A DNA stretch of 64,000 bases from Sutcliffiella deserti (GTDB lineage Bacteria; Bacillota; Bacilli; Bacillales; Bacillaceae_I), in the NCBI RefSeq assembly GCF_020037475.1, contig NZ_JAIQDB010000009.1, positions 1-64,000 on the forward strand, in the 5' to 3' direction. This document shows positions 47,676 to 59,382 of this stretch, one piece after another. The translations under genes and the position numbers were made by a program. The number at the start of each line of letters is the position of its first letter. Position 1 is the first letter of the stretch. Under the pieces are notes generated by a model, which was given only the letters and a program-made list of their open reading frames with translations, was not told where the DNA came from and searched no databases.

Positions 47676-48569
47676 CTATGCATCCGAATAAGGATTTATA
47701 TGTACCATCACATCTCGGACATCTTTATTTTCTAGTAACTTAGCCTTTACCTTTTTGCCAATCAAATGTCCTGCCTCTACAGTGATATAGGGATCAACAG
47801 ATATCTTTAAATCGACAATAACATAGTGACCATGCTCACGTGCATGCAATTCATCTAGTTTTAATACTCCAGGAACGGCAACAACCACATTTCTTAACTC
47901 TTCTGTGTCCTCTTCGTGCATCACATGATCCATTGTATTGTGGATAGATTCTGAGCCAAGCTGCCAAGCGATTTTAATAATAATTGCAGCTACAAATAAT
48001 CCGGCAACAGGATCTAGGTAAACCAGCCAATCCACTCCAATGTTTTCTCCAATGATAGCACCACTGATACCAATAAGCGCTGCAAATGATGAAAATACAT
48101 CAGATCGGTGCTCGTACGCATTAACTATGATAGCGTCGCTCTTTATTTTCTTTCCCAAATTATACTTATAGCGAAACATCGCTTCTTTGACAATGATGGA
48201 GATTATGACTGCATAAATTGCCATCACTTTCGGTGCTTCAAGCGGTTCAAAGAAGGCTCCAACAGAAGACTTTCCTATTTCAAAACCAACAATTAGCAAT
48301 AGTACCGCGACAATGATGGCTGCAATATTCTCTGCCTTACCATGGCCATATGGATGGTCTTCATCTGGTGGTTGCTTGGCTGCTTTTAGTCCTACATATA
48401 CCGCCATTGATCCTGCAACATCTGATGCTGAATGTACTGCATCAGCAACAAGGGCCCGGCTATTAGCGACTACCCCAACCCAACCTTTAAGAATCGCTAA
48501 TATAATATTACCAAACACCCCAACCAAGGCTGCAAACTCTGCTTTTTTGAAACGCTCGTTATTTTCCAT
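47676..48569 (-). CDS. Cation diffusion facilitator family transporter
   Basis: A 297-residue CDF (ZitB/YiiP-type) divalent-metal exporter with about six membrane segments and a C-terminal cytosolic ferredoxin-like domain (about 210-297). Metal-site Asp/His residues appear in VADAVHSASDVAGS and in YEHRSDVFSSFAALIG, the DxxxD/HxxxD pairs of the family. HPYGHGKAE lies in the loop after helix 2. Zn2+, Fe2+ or Mn2+ are possible substrates and the sequence does not decide. It precedes yrvD by 27 bp. I do not recall a CDF gene at this site in B. subtilis. Confidence 0.92.
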   Translation of the reverse strand: MENNERFKKAEFAALVGVFGNIILAILKGWVGVVANSRALVADAVHSASDVAGSMAVYVGLKAAKQPPDEDHPYGHGKAENIAAIIVAVLLLIVGFEIGKSSVGAFFEPLEAPKVMAIYAVIISIIVKEAMFRYKYNLGKKIKSDAIIVNAYEHRSDVFSSFAALIGISGAIIGENIGVDWLVYLDPVAGLFVAAIIIKIAWQLGSESIHNTMDHVMHEEDTEELRNVVVAVPGVLKLDELHAREHGHYVIVDLKISVDPYITVEAGHLIGKKVKAKLLENKDVRDVMVHINPYSDA

Positions 48570-48637
48570 AACTTACACCTCTCTTTTCATTTCACCTTAT
48601 TATACCCGATTACAGGGAAATTCTAGGATGATTAATG

Positions 48638-48674
48638 AAAAATGTCACAGAATATAAATTCTGTGACATTTATG
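48638..48674 (-). terminator. Terminator of secDF
   Basis: AAATGTCACAGAAT and ATTCTGTGACATTT form a long perfect stem right after the secDF stop. Confidence 0.88.
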
Positions 48675-48677
48675 CCT

Positions 48678-50927
48678 TTACACCTCTGGTTCAGGGTCTT
48701 CCACTGGTGCTTTTTTTACTTTCATCAATTGCTTATGTTTCCATATCAACCATAACTGTGCTGCAATGAATAGAGAAGAATAGGTTCCCACTACAAGCCC
48801 CACTAGTAATGCGATAGAAAAGTTAGTAATTGATTCACTACCAAATACCATTAACGCCAATACCGCAAATACGACCGTAATGACAGTGTATATGGAACGA
48901 ACAAAAGTTTGCTGTAAGCTCTTATTTACCACCTCTGCTAAATCTTCGAAGGTTTTCACTTTCTTTTTCTTCTTCAGATTTTCCCGGATTCGGTCAAAGG
49001 TAACGATGGTATCATTTATCGAATAACCGACAATCGTCAAGACAGCCGCAATGAAGGTGATATCCACCTCTAATCGAACAAGACTGAAGAATGCTACTAT
49101 GAAGAATGCATCATGAAACAGTGCCACGATCGCAGCTAATGCAAACAGCCATTCAAAACGTATCGTTACGTAAATAATAATTCCGACCGCAGCAATCAAG
49201 ATTGCAAAGAACGCGTTTCTCGCCAATTCCTGTCCGACTGTCGGAGAAACGGTGCTCACATTTGGTTCAGAACCATATCGCTCAGCAATACCAGATTTAA
49301 TCTCGGCAATCTCTTCTTGTGAAAAGTCCTCAAGATATCTTGCTACCGCAATTTCATTATTTGCACCTGCAAGCACAATGTCCTTCGGAGCGTAACCCAT
49401 TGAATCCAGCTCCTCTGTAACCTCTTGAGCTGTGAGCGAAGTTTCAGATAGGACCTCCACTCGTGTACCACTGGCAAAATCAATTCCTAAATTCAATCTG
49501 AAGGTTACAAGCACAATAATCCCCAATGTAATCAAAACACCAGATAGAATAAAGAATTTTTTCCGGTGCTTTACAAAATCCACATTTTCATATTTATTAG
49601 GAGGCTCGGTAAATTCATCCGTTTGATTTATATCAAGTACCTCTTCTTTTTTAACTCCGAATAAATGTGGCTTGTTATTCATATATCGACTGCTTACCCA
49701 CAACCCTAACAGCATACGTGTACCAAATACAGCCGTTAAAAAGCTTAAAAGAATACTGACAATCAACATCGTAGCAAAGCCCTGGACAGAGCTAGTCCCA
49801 TAGACGAACATGACAGTTGCCGCTAGCAGGGTAGTAATGTTGGCATCAAGTATAGTGGATAGCGAGTTTCGATTACCTGCTCGGAAAGCCGACATTGGAG
49901 ATTTTCCAAGCTTTAATTCTTCCTTTATCCGTTCATAGGTAATGATGTTGGCGTCCACGGCCATCCCCACACCTAGAATTAGAGCGGCAATACCTGGTAG
50001 GGTGAGTACCCCATTCATCATTTTGAAAACCCAAAGAATTAAGAATATATACGAACTTAGCGTTACGACTGCGACTAAACCAGGTAAGCGGTAAACAACA
50101 AGCATAAATATTAAGATAACACTTATCCCAATTATTCCTGCAAGCACCGTTTTTTGCAATGCTGTTTCTCCAAACTTTGCCCCAACAGAAGTGGAGTAGA
50201 TTTCTTCCAATTCAACCGGTAAGGAGCCAGCGTTTAAAAGGTCGGCAAGTTCTTTAGCGGATTCAACCGAAAAATTCCCACCTTGAATTTGGACATCCGT
50301 TGTATTGAAAACTTCCCCTACTGTTGCAGCAGAAAGATATTTAGGGTTCGGCTTTTGAGATTCCTCTGCATAAGAGTCTACTCCCTCTTCAAAATCCAGC
50401 CAAATAACCATCATATTCTGCGGATACATGTCAACAATTTGACGGGTTACCTCTCTAAATTGCTCTGCAGATCTTAATTTAAGCGCAACACTCGGTCTGT
50501 TGGATTCGTCAAAGGACTGAGTTGCTCCTCCTTCTGCAAGTGAAGAACCATCCATCAATTCATTGTCATTCACATCTCGGAAAGTTAATTTTGCTTCAGT
50601 CGATAAAAGCTCACGAGCATTAGATTGATCTTCCACCCCAGCAAGCTGAACTCGGATGCGATCATCGCCTTCAATTTGAATATTAGGTTCACTTACACCT
50701 AAAACATTCACACGTTTATTTAGTGCACTTACCGTACTGACGAGTGTTTCCCTATCAATAACCGAATCATCATTAATTGCTGTTACTTCATAAAGAATTT
50801 CAAAACCGCCTTGAAGATCAAGGCCTAGCTTTATATCTTTTGTTATGGGATTGGTGAAGACTCCTATTACACTTCCGACTAAAACCAGAAGTAAAAAGAA
50901 AGCCACAATCCGTCCTCTTTTAACCAC
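48678..50927 (-). CDS. secDF: Protein translocase subunit SecDF (fused)
   Basis: A 749-residue fused SecD-SecF protein with twelve membrane segments, an RND-type partner that uses the proton gradient to help pull preproteins through SecYEG. The SecD half has LGLDLQGGFEILYE, the large P1 domain (about 50-260) and GVGMAVDANIITYERIKEE with the key Asp. The SecF half begins near 445 and has LGIDFASGTRVE and VGYSINDTIVTFDRIRENL. Fusion of SecD and SecF is normal in Bacillus. The start is GTG with AGGAGG seven bases upstream. Confidence 0.96.
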   Translation of the reverse strand: MVKRGRIVAFFLLLVLVGSVIGVFTNPITKDIKLGLDLQGGFEILYEVTAINDDSVIDRETLVSTVSALNKRVNVLGVSEPNIQIEGDDRIRVQLAGVEDQSNARELLSTEAKLTFRDVNDNELMDGSSLAEGGATQSFDESNRPSVALKLRSAEQFREVTRQIVDMYPQNMMVIWLDFEEGVDSYAEESQKPNPKYLSAATVGEVFNTTDVQIQGGNFSVESAKELADLLNAGSLPVELEEIYSTSVGAKFGETALQKTVLAGIIGISVILIFMLVVYRLPGLVAVVTLSSYIFLILWVFKMMNGVLTLPGIAALILGVGMAVDANIITYERIKEELKLGKSPMSAFRAGNRNSLSTILDANITTLLAATVMFVYGTSSVQGFATMLIVSILLSFLTAVFGTRMLLGLWVSSRYMNNKPHLFGVKKEEVLDINQTDEFTEPPNKYENVDFVKHRKKFFILSGVLITLGIIVLVTFRLNLGIDFASGTRVEVLSETSLTAQEVTEELDSMGYAPKDIVLAGANNEIAVARYLEDFSQEEIAEIKSGIAERYGSEPNVSTVSPTVGQELARNAFFAILIAAVGIIIYVTIRFEWLFALAAIVALFHDAFFIVAFFSLVRLEVDITFIAAVLTIVGYSINDTIVTFDRIRENLKKKKKVKTFEDLAEVVNKSLQQTFVRSIYTVITVVFAVLALMVFGSESITNFSIALLVGLVVGTYSSLFIAAQLWLIWKHKQLMKVKKAPVEDPEPEV

Positions 50928-51171
50928 AATAAATCCTCCTTCTGCTTTTACAACGGGTGTGTTTTTTTCTGTTACTGAAATACTGAACTTGGCATTAAAA
51001 CGGAGCTTCTTTAAGTTTATATGTAATAAAAAGTGCAGATTAGTTTAATTAAGACTGTTTTCGCATTTATTTTTTTTGCGAAAAAACTTATTAAAAAAGT
51101 CAATATTCTGCCATCATGTACCATTATGAGTTAACTTTTTCCTACTGTCAATTGTAGCTTTGGTATAAGTT

Positions 51172-51450
51172 CTAAACCTTTTGGCTTTCAAAAAAGTTCG
51201 GTGCTTTATAAGCTTCTATTGTGATGTAGCTCATATAATCAGTAATCGAAAGGCTGTAAATATCATTCACAAGGTGATGAAGCATCTTTGTTTCGGGACG
51301 CTTCCATTTTTTCCTTGTCAAACACTCCCAAAGCTCTTCTTCTGTTACAGTACTATGGCCAAAAAGCTGAAACTCCTCGAGCTTGCTCCGTAAAACAGGC
51401 GTTAGGTCGCTTCGGAAAAGATCATAAGCGTGATGTTCTTTCTCTATCAT
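51172..51450 (-). CDS. comN: Post-transcriptional regulator ComN (YrzD)
   Basis: A 92-residue protein similar to B. subtilis ComN, which controls comE mRNA localisation and competence. It begins MIEKEHHAYDLFRSDLTPVLRSK and contains ELWECLTRKKWKRP. The helical, soluble character fits. ATG 51450 has GGAGG eight bases upstream, while the earlier in-frame ATG has no ribosome binding site. It lies divergent from spoVB and upstream of secDF, the conserved yrzD place. Confidence 0.85.
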   Translation of the reverse strand: MIEKEHHAYDLFRSDLTPVLRSKLEEFQLFGHSTVTEEELWECLTRKKWKRPETKMLHHLVNDIYSLSITDYMSYITIEAYKAPNFFESQKV

Positions 51451-51608
51451 TACTTTTACCTCCATTCAAATTTAACACACTTCTAACTTTTCTTTAATGA
51501 TTGTTCTTTCCCTAGAGTTACGACGAATTCCTTGTCATGCTTGGCCTATGTACAAGCATATAGATAATTGTATACGATATAACGTTAATTGAGAAGGCAG
51601 GTTATCGC

Positions 51609-53159
51609 ATGACAAAGCAAACCTTTTTAAGGGGAACGTTGATACTTATAATTGCAGGATTTATCACCCGGATACTTGGGTTTATTAATCGCATTGTTGT
51701 AGCAAGGTTTATAGGCGAGGAAGGCGTAGGCCTTTATATGATGGCGGTGCCGACGCTGGTTCTTACCATTACCATCACACAATTGGGATTACCTGTTGCC
51801 ATTTCCAAGCTTGTCGCAGAGGCGGAAGCACAAGGCAACCATAGAAAAGTTAAAAAGATATTAGTGGTTTCCCTTGCCACTACCGGAGCACTTAGTGTAA
51901 TTTTCACTCCAGCTATGATTCTCTTAGCTCCTTATTTATCCAACCATCTCTTCACGGATCCAAGAACCTATTATCCACTGCTTGCCATTGCACCTGTCGT
52001 GCCAATCATTGCAATATCCTCTGTACTGCGGGGCTATTTCCAAGGTAAGCAAAACATGAAGCCTTCCGCTATCTCCCAGGTAATTGAGCAAGTAGTACGT
52101 ATCTCACTTGTTGCCGTTTGTACAAAAGCACTTCTTCCCTACGGAATCGAATTTGCCGCTGCAGGTGCAATGATATCTGCTGTCGTAGGAGAATTAATGT
52201 CGCTGCTTTATATGCTATTTGCATTTAAAAATAAAAAGAAATTCCGCTTACGGGCAAAATTCTTTCATTATGTAGGAGAGGGCAAGGAAACCTTTCATGA
52301 CTTAATGCGCATTGCGCTCCCTACAACAGGCAGCAGAATGATCGGCTCGATTGCGTGGTTTTTTGAACCAATTGTTGTGGCACAAAGCTTAGCCATTGCC
52401 GGAGTTGCCACTTCACTAGCAACTAAGCAATATGGTGAGCTTGTGGGGTTTGCCCTGCCGCTTCTTATGCTGCCATCCTTTATTACTTATTCCTTATCGA
52501 CAGCCCTAGTTCCTGCAATAAGTGAAGCAGCTGCGAAAAATAATATGATTCTTATCGAACATCGTCTCCAGCAAGCGTTACGTTTGTCTTTTGTCACAGG
52601 AGGAATAGCGGTTGTCCTTCTTTTTGTATTTGCTGACCCCATTATGTTATTCATGTACGGTAGCAGTAAGGCAGCTATATATATAAAAGTGCTGGCACCT
52701 TTCTTTCTCTTCTACTATTTTCAAGGACCACTTCAAGCTACCTTGCAAGCATTAGATTTAGCAAAGGCAGCGATGATTAACAGCTTTCTTGGGGCTCTGG
52801 TCAAAACAGCCGTAATTTTTCTACTTGCAAGCAAGCCTGCATTTGGTATCATGGGGGCGGCATTAGGCATTGTAATTGGGATGGTGCTTGTAACACTTTT
52901 GCATATGGCCACAATTATGAAAGTTTTGAGTTACAGTTTTTATGTGAGGGATTATATTAAAAGCTTTATCACGATGGGGATTTGTACTCTGAGTGGGAAG
53001 TGGATGTTTGACTACTTGTTGCTCGACATGTCGCTTGGTAAAAGGAGCGTACTTTTTATTATGCTGACTTGTTTGCTTTATGTTGTGCTGTTGTTAGTTT
53101 TTGGTTTAGTGAAGCGAGAAGAGTTAGCCCGCATTCCGTTTATTAAGAAATGGGTGTAA
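51609..53159 (+). CDS. spoVB: Stage V sporulation protein B
   Basis: A 516-residue polysaccharide-transporter/MATE-like flippase with about fourteen membrane segments, needed for spore cortex peptidoglycan and thought to flip lipid II. It begins MTKQTFLRGTLILIIAGFITRILGFINR and contains GVGLYMMAVPTLVLTITITQLGLPVAISKL, the typical N-terminal half given here in parts. Length agrees with B. subtilis SpoVB (about 518). It is on the plus strand, monocistronic, with palindromic repeats downstream. Confidence 0.94.
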   Translation: MTKQTFLRGTLILIIAGFITRILGFINRIVVARFIGEEGVGLYMMAVPTLVLTITITQLGLPVAISKLVAEAEAQGNHRKVKKILVVSLATTGALSVIFTPAMILLAPYLSNHLFTDPRTYYPLLAIAPVVPIIAISSVLRGYFQGKQNMKPSAISQVIEQVVRISLVAVCTKALLPYGIEFAAAGAMISAVVGELMSLLYMLFAFKNKKKFRLRAKFFHYVGEGKETFHDLMRIALPTTGSRMIGSIAWFFEPIVVAQSLAIAGVATSLATKQYGELVGFALPLLMLPSFITYSLSTALVPAISEAAAKNNMILIEHRLQQALRLSFVTGGIAVVLLFVFADPIMLFMYGSSKAAIYIKVLAPFFLFYYFQGPLQATLQALDLAKAAMINSFLGALVKTAVIFLLASKPAFGIMGAALGIVIGMVLVTLLHMATIMKVLSYSFYVRDYIKSFITMGICTLSGKWMFDYLLLDMSLGKRSVLFIMLTCLLYVVLLLVFGLVKREELARIPFIKKWV

Positions 53160-53236
53160 TACTTGTGATTCTTGAAAGTTAGGGACGACAATGCTTTTAA
53201 GTGGAAATGCTCTACCTAGTGGATTAAGGGTTCGGC

Positions 53237-53377
53237 TATAGATCGCTGTTACTCTCCACCATAGGCTTCGCGTCCGCGGGGTGCTTGGGAAGCCTCCTCA
53301 GCTGCAATGCAGCCTGCGGGGTCTTCCCAAAGCACTATCTCCCGCTGGAGTCTCCTCCTTTCGTTCCGATCCACAGC
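53237..53377. repeat. Palindromic element, divergent copy downstream of spoVB
   Basis: Contains GCTTCGCGTCCGCGGGG, GGGAAGCCTCCTCAGCTGC, GCCTGCGGGGTCTTCCC and CCCGCTGGAGTC. It belongs to the same subgroup as the copy at 11255-11400, in the opposite orientation. Confidence 0.8.
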
Positions 53378-53509
53378 GGAGTAGGCAAAGGATTATGTAG
53401 TGGTCTATATAATTTTAAAAATTGGTGGTACCTATTCTCAAGGTAGAACTTTATGTAAAGCCTCCCCTCTTTAAAGAGTAGAGAATACCGTCACCCTATT
53501 CAAAGTACT

Positions 53510-53647
53510 CCCCCCTGTGGATTGGAGTGGCAGGTGATCGACTCCTGCGGGCGATAGCGGTAGACAGGAGACCCCGCAGGCGCAGCCGAGGAGGCTTCTG
53601 CACCGCCCCGCGGAAAGCGATCACCTAGAACGGAAAGGAACAGGGAG
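53510..53647. repeat. Palindromic element, covarying arms GGTGATCG/CGATCACC
   Basis: Opposite orientation to the 42.4-43.7 kb block. Outer CCCTGT ... ACAGGG ends are present. The inner arms are AGGTGATCG (53532-53540) and CGATCACCT (53618-53626), a paired change relative to AGGTGCTCG/CGAGCACCT elsewhere. Confidence 0.88.
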
Positions 53648-53736
53648 TTTCAGAACTAACCTACCTATTCTCGGAGTAGTTTATTTAGTCTTCTCAATGT
53701 AATTAAGGGAGAGGAAGTCATCATATCTAATGTCCT

Positions 53737-53876
53737 CCCCCCTGTGGATTGGAGTGGCAGGTGATCGACTCCTGCGGGCGATAGCGGTAGACGGGAGACC
53801 CCACAGGCGCAGCCGAGGAGGCTCCTGCACCGCCCCGCGGAAAGCGAGCACCTGAAACGGAAAGGAACAGGGAGTT
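53737..53876. repeat. Palindromic element, adjacent copy
   Basis: Same orientation as the copy at 53510. Arms are AGGTGATCG and CGAGCACCT, so one base pair is mismatched here. The element ends next to the yrbG-like gene, whose terminator is not otherwise clear. Confidence 0.85.
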
Positions 53877-53928
53877 AGCCTTCATACCAAACTTTATTAA
53901 GGAAGATTGCACACCCCTTCCCTACCTA

Positions 53929-54585
53929 CTATTCATCCATCAAATCAATAAAAAACACCCCATTATTATAACTGCAATAGGAAATCTTTTTGAAATCTTT
54001 ATAACCGAGACTGCGCAATTGCTGCCGAAGCCAGAGATTTGTTTTTCCTGCTTTGGCTAAATGCTCCTCCTGTATGACACCATCCATTATCAAAGGCAAA
54101 TTTAATGTACCTTCCTCGTTATTGTCTTGATCCTTGTTTTTCTCAAAAACCGATAACTTCCCAGAAGGCTCTAAGATTGCAAACTCTACGTCCGAGACAT
54201 TTTTGACATTTTTATCCCTTAGCTGAACGAGTAAATCATCAAAGTTATACCGTTGCTTTTTCATTGCTTTTTCATCTATTTCTCCATTATTAATAATCAC
54301 ACTTGGCTTTCCATCTATTAGATCTCTGATTTTTTGGCTTTTAAGAGAAACGAACGCAAGGATAATCTGGATGCCCATAAGAATAAACATAGGCACTAAC
54401 GCAACCAGGAGCTCATCTTTTGGATTTTCAATTGCTACGACGGCCATCTCTGCAATCATAATAAAGACGACTAAATCAAGTACACTAAGTTCTCCTATTT
54501 CACGTTTGCCCATTACACGGAAAATAAAAAGTATAACGAGGTACATGAAAATGGTCCGTGCAATAATTACTGCATACTCTTCCAT
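53929..54585 (-). CDS. yrbG: DUF421 family membrane protein (YrbG/YetF-like)
   Basis: A 218-residue protein with three N-terminal membrane segments (within 1-75) and a soluble C-terminal domain. RVMGKREIGELSVLDLVVFIMIAEMA and the DGKPSVIINNGEIDEKAMKKQRYNFDDLLVQLR-type region (quoted in part) are DUF421 hallmarks. Related YetF proteins were reported in the spore membrane, but no activity is settled. The position after spoVB matches yrbG. GGAGG lies upstream of ATG 54585. Confidence 0.88.
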   Translation of the reverse strand: MEEYAVIIARTIFMYLVILFIFRVMGKREIGELSVLDLVVFIMIAEMAVVAIENPKDELLVALVPMFILMGIQIILAFVSLKSQKIRDLIDGKPSVIINNGEIDEKAMKKQRYNFDDLLVQLRDKNVKNVSDVEFAILEPSGKLSVFEKNKDQDNNEEGTLNLPLIMDGVIQEEHLAKAGKTNLWLRQQLRSLGYKDFKKISYCSYNNGVFFIDLMDE

Positions 54586-54780
54586 CAGATCGTCTGCCTC
54601 CCTTGCTGGTCAAGAGCTCACCAAGAACACATGTTACTTCTATCTTTTGCAAAAAAAAAGCCAAATATGTCATACAGCATTTACCATTATTTGAGCATTT
54701 GCATTCTGACCACGGGACTTCACAGCACTCTCCATTCAAGACACTCACTTTTCATGGGGGTTTACTAGAGCCTCTTACTT

Positions 54781-56067
54781 CTAATAGTAGATAAGATATC
54801 GGAAATAAATGTACACCGAGGAAATTAAAAGTGAAAATACAACCACACTTAATCCTATTTTTAAAAAGGCAATAAAATTTACCGGATGATTAGCTTTTGC
54901 GGCCAAACCAGCTACAACTAAATTGGAAGAAGAACCGAGCAATGTACCATTTCCACCTAGGCACGCCCCAAGTGCAAGCGACCACCATAATGGATCAAGA
55001 TTTGTCATTCCATAGTCTTCAAACTCAACTATTACTGGTATCATGGCAGCTACAAAAGGGATGTTATCAAGAAAGCCTGATAAGATTCCGGTCATCCACA
55101 GAATCAAAAGTGCGGTGGTTTTGTAGTCTCCTTCCGTTGTATAGATAATTCCTCGGGCCAGCTCATCAATAATTCCGACCTCTTCTAACCCACCAACCAA
55201 TAAGAATAACCCCATAAAGAAGAACAAGGTTCCCCACTCTATTTCTTTAAAAATTTCTTCTGGCTTATATACATCATGAGTTAAAAATAAGAGCAATAAA
55301 GCACCAGCCATCGCTACAGTAGTTAAATCCAAATGAAGGTAGGTATGAAGCATAAAACCAATAATCGTTAAAGCCAGTACCCCCATTGACTTAAGTAAAG
55401 TGTAATTCCATTTTACATAGGAAGATGCCTGGATTGTTTGCAGTTTTTGTTGATGCTCGCCACTCACTTGTAATTTTTTTCGATAAAGTAAAAGAAGCAA
55501 TCCCATTGTCCCTGCAAAAATTACAAGAACAATGGGAGCCAAGTGATAAAGAAATGCATTAAATGTAAGATGTTCCACAGCCTGACCGATCATTATATTT
55601 GGTGGATCTCCAATGAGAGTCGCAGTGCCACCAATATTTGCTGATAAAATTACTGCTATTAAATAAGGGATAACAGGTAAACCAAGAATGCTTGTTAGCT
55701 TAAGAATAATAGGAACCAAAAGTAGAACGATGGTGACATTTGCTAAAAAGGCTGACCCTATCGCAGTTAGTATTGATACTACTAGTAAAAGAGGAATTCC
55801 TCTTCCCTTTACAATTTTTGCGAGCACAATGGCAATGTATTCAAATATCCCTGTTTGACTGGTGATTGTGACAAGCACCATCATCGAGAAAAGCAATGTG
55901 ATTGTGTTCCAGTCCATATAAGTTAAAAATGCCGCATCAATGGAAAGCACTCCAGCAAGCAGCATAATTACTCCGCCAATACAAGCAATGAGGGCTCGGT
56001 CATATTTTTCGGTCATAATCACCACATACGTTAAAATGAAAATACTTAAGGTGAAAATAGTAAGCAT
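54781..56067 (-). CDS. ArsB/NhaD family ion transporter
   Basis: A 428-residue ion transporter-superfamily protein with about eleven membrane segments. TEKYDRALIACIGGVIMLL at the N-terminus, SANIGGTATLIGDPPNIMIG in the middle and LGACLGGNGTLLGSSSNLVVAG near the C-terminus are the paired signature loops of the ArsB/NhaD/P-protein group. Substrate could be arsenite, Na+/H+ or a dicarboxylate; no ars genes are nearby. I do not recall it at this place in B. subtilis, so it may be an insertion between yrbG and yrzE. AAGGA lies close upstream of ATG 56067. Confidence 0.88.
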   Translation of the reverse strand: MLTIFTLSIFILTYVVIMTEKYDRALIACIGGVIMLLAGVLSIDAAFLTYMDWNTITLLFSMMVLVTITSQTGIFEYIAIVLAKIVKGRGIPLLLVVSILTAIGSAFLANVTIVLLLVPIILKLTSILGLPVIPYLIAVILSANIGGTATLIGDPPNIMIGQAVEHLTFNAFLYHLAPIVLVIFAGTMGLLLLLYRKKLQVSGEHQQKLQTIQASSYVKWNYTLLKSMGVLALTIIGFMLHTYLHLDLTTVAMAGALLLLFLTHDVYKPEEIFKEIEWGTLFFFMGLFLLVGGLEEVGIIDELARGIIYTTEGDYKTTALLILWMTGILSGFLDNIPFVAAMIPVIVEFEDYGMTNLDPLWWSLALGACLGGNGTLLGSSSNLVVAGLAAKANHPVNFIAFLKIGLSVVVFSLLISSVYIYFRYLIYY

Positions 56068-56204
56068 TCCTTCTCATCCACCCTCTCTTTTTTCTCTCCA
56101 TTACTACAGTGTATGACGCATGTCCTCAAAAATATTTGTATTCTATATTTTAATATTTGTGAATATGCTTGTATTACTTAGGACAAGGAAAGGGGAGAAG
56201 GACA

Positions 56205-56594
56205 TTGGAATCAAAAAGATTAGGCTATGCCATTATGTATGGTCTTATAACTATTTTTATGTTTGCAGTTGCCATTAGCTTTGTATTTTCATTACTATTA
56301 AGATTTACTTCGTTACAGGAGTCCAGTATCGCTTGGATCATTTTAACTTTATCGTTCTTAACGCTATTTATTGGGGGATTTGTATCTGGAGGAAAAGGAA
56401 AAGAAAAAGGATGGGTGCTAGGTGCCACAACTGGTGGCGCTTATACGCTTGTTATTTTTCTGTTTCAATATTTGGGTAATGACTCTCTTTTCACGTTACA
56501 TCAAATGTTATTTCACCTAGGATTTATTGGGGTGGCGACGTTAGGCGGGATTATTGGGGTTAACATGAGTGGCGGTAATGTTAAGAAAGCCTGA
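56205..56594 (+). CDS. yrzE: TIGR04086 family membrane protein YrzE
   Basis: A 129-residue membrane protein with four hydrophobic segments and a Gly-rich loop, FIGGFVSGGKGKEKGW. TTG 56205 (coding LESKRLGYAIMYG) is chosen because GGGGAG lies seven bases upstream and the family starts there; the track would allow a longer frame. Function is unknown. It is on the plus strand, convergent with yajC, with a shared terminator. Confidence 0.86.
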   Translation: MESKRLGYAIMYGLITIFMFAVAISFVFSLLLRFTSLQESSIAWIILTLSFLTLFIGGFVSGGKGKEKGWVLGATTGGAYTLVIFLFQYLGNDSLFTLHQMLFHLGFIGVATLGGIIGVNMSGGNVKKA

Positions 56595-56609
56595 ATTAAA
56601 TAGAGCAAA

Positions 56610-56657
56610 TAGAAAAAGAGCATGGCTACTTCAAGTGAAGTGGTCATGCTCTTCTTT
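56610..56657. terminator. Bidirectional terminator between yrzE and yajC
   Basis: AAGAGCATG and CATGCTCTT arms, with TTCAAGTGAA inside, serve both convergent genes. Confidence 0.88.
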
Positions 56658-56664
56658 ATGGTAA

Positions 56665-56928
56665 TTAGTCTTTGTTTACGTCTCTGATTGCTTGACGGTC
56701 AAAAGTAAGACGTGAGCCGTCCCCTGTTTTCAACACAATCTTGTCCTCATCAAGTGCATCCACGAATCCGTGTAAACCACCGATTGTAACAATTTTGTCG
56801 CCCTTTTGCAGGTTTGTCTGCATTTCACGAACCGCTTTTTGACGCTTTTGTTGTGGACGGATTAAAAGGAAGTAGAAAATAGCAAACATCAGTAGTAAAG
56901 GCCATATCATTCCAAGAATATCTCCCAT
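56665..56928 (-). CDS. yajC: Preprotein translocase subunit YajC
   Basis: An 87-residue protein with a single N-terminal membrane helix (about 4-22, ending FLLIRPQQKRQK) and a small soluble domain (GDKIVTIGGLHGFV). It is an accessory of the SecDF-YajC complex. It lies 43 bp downstream of tgt, the conserved queA-tgt-yajC order. Confidence 0.95.
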   Translation of the reverse strand: MGDILGMIWPLLLMFAIFYFLLIRPQQKRQKAVREMQTNLQKGDKIVTIGGLHGFVDALDEDKIVLKTGDGSRLTFDRQAIRDVNKD

Positions 56929-56971
56929 TTATAGTTCCTCCTTTCTTTAATTATATTTATTTGAAGAAGTT

Positions 56972-59159
<2,188 letters not shown>

Positions 59160-59189
59160 ACTTTCACCTTTTCTTCTTGGCTGTGTTAA

Positions 59190-59325
59190 ACGCCGCTGTT
59201 GATTTCCGCAAAAGGCTACGCGTTCCACGGGGCGGTGCTGGAGCCTCCTCGGCAAGCCTGCGGGGTCTCCAGTCTACCGCGGCCGGACGTGGAGTCTCCG
59301 CCTTTTGCTCCAATCATCGCTAGAT
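59190..59325. repeat. Palindromic element between yrzS and queA
   Basis: Arms GCAAAAGGC (59208-59216) and GCCTTTTGC (59300-59308) are perfect complements but differ from the arms of other copies. The core CCACGGGGCGGTGCTGGAG, CCTCCTCGGC and GCGGGGTCTCCAG is shared. It interrupts the ruvB-yrzS to queA stretch, so yrzS and queA are probably not tightly co-transcribed. Confidence 0.88.
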
Positions 59326-59382
59326 TAGCGTTATTATCAACACTCAACTTAAACAGAGCCTTCTTCTTAATAAACAATTTAA

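Noticed and set aside
54500..54748. Cysteine-rich 82-residue minus-strand frame (ECCEVPWSECKCSNNGKCC)
   Set aside because: It overlaps the start of the yrbG-like gene, begins at GTG with no clear ribosome binding site, and its second half is a shadow of yrbG. The Cys pattern is curious but unsupported; 54586-54780 otherwise shows nothing.
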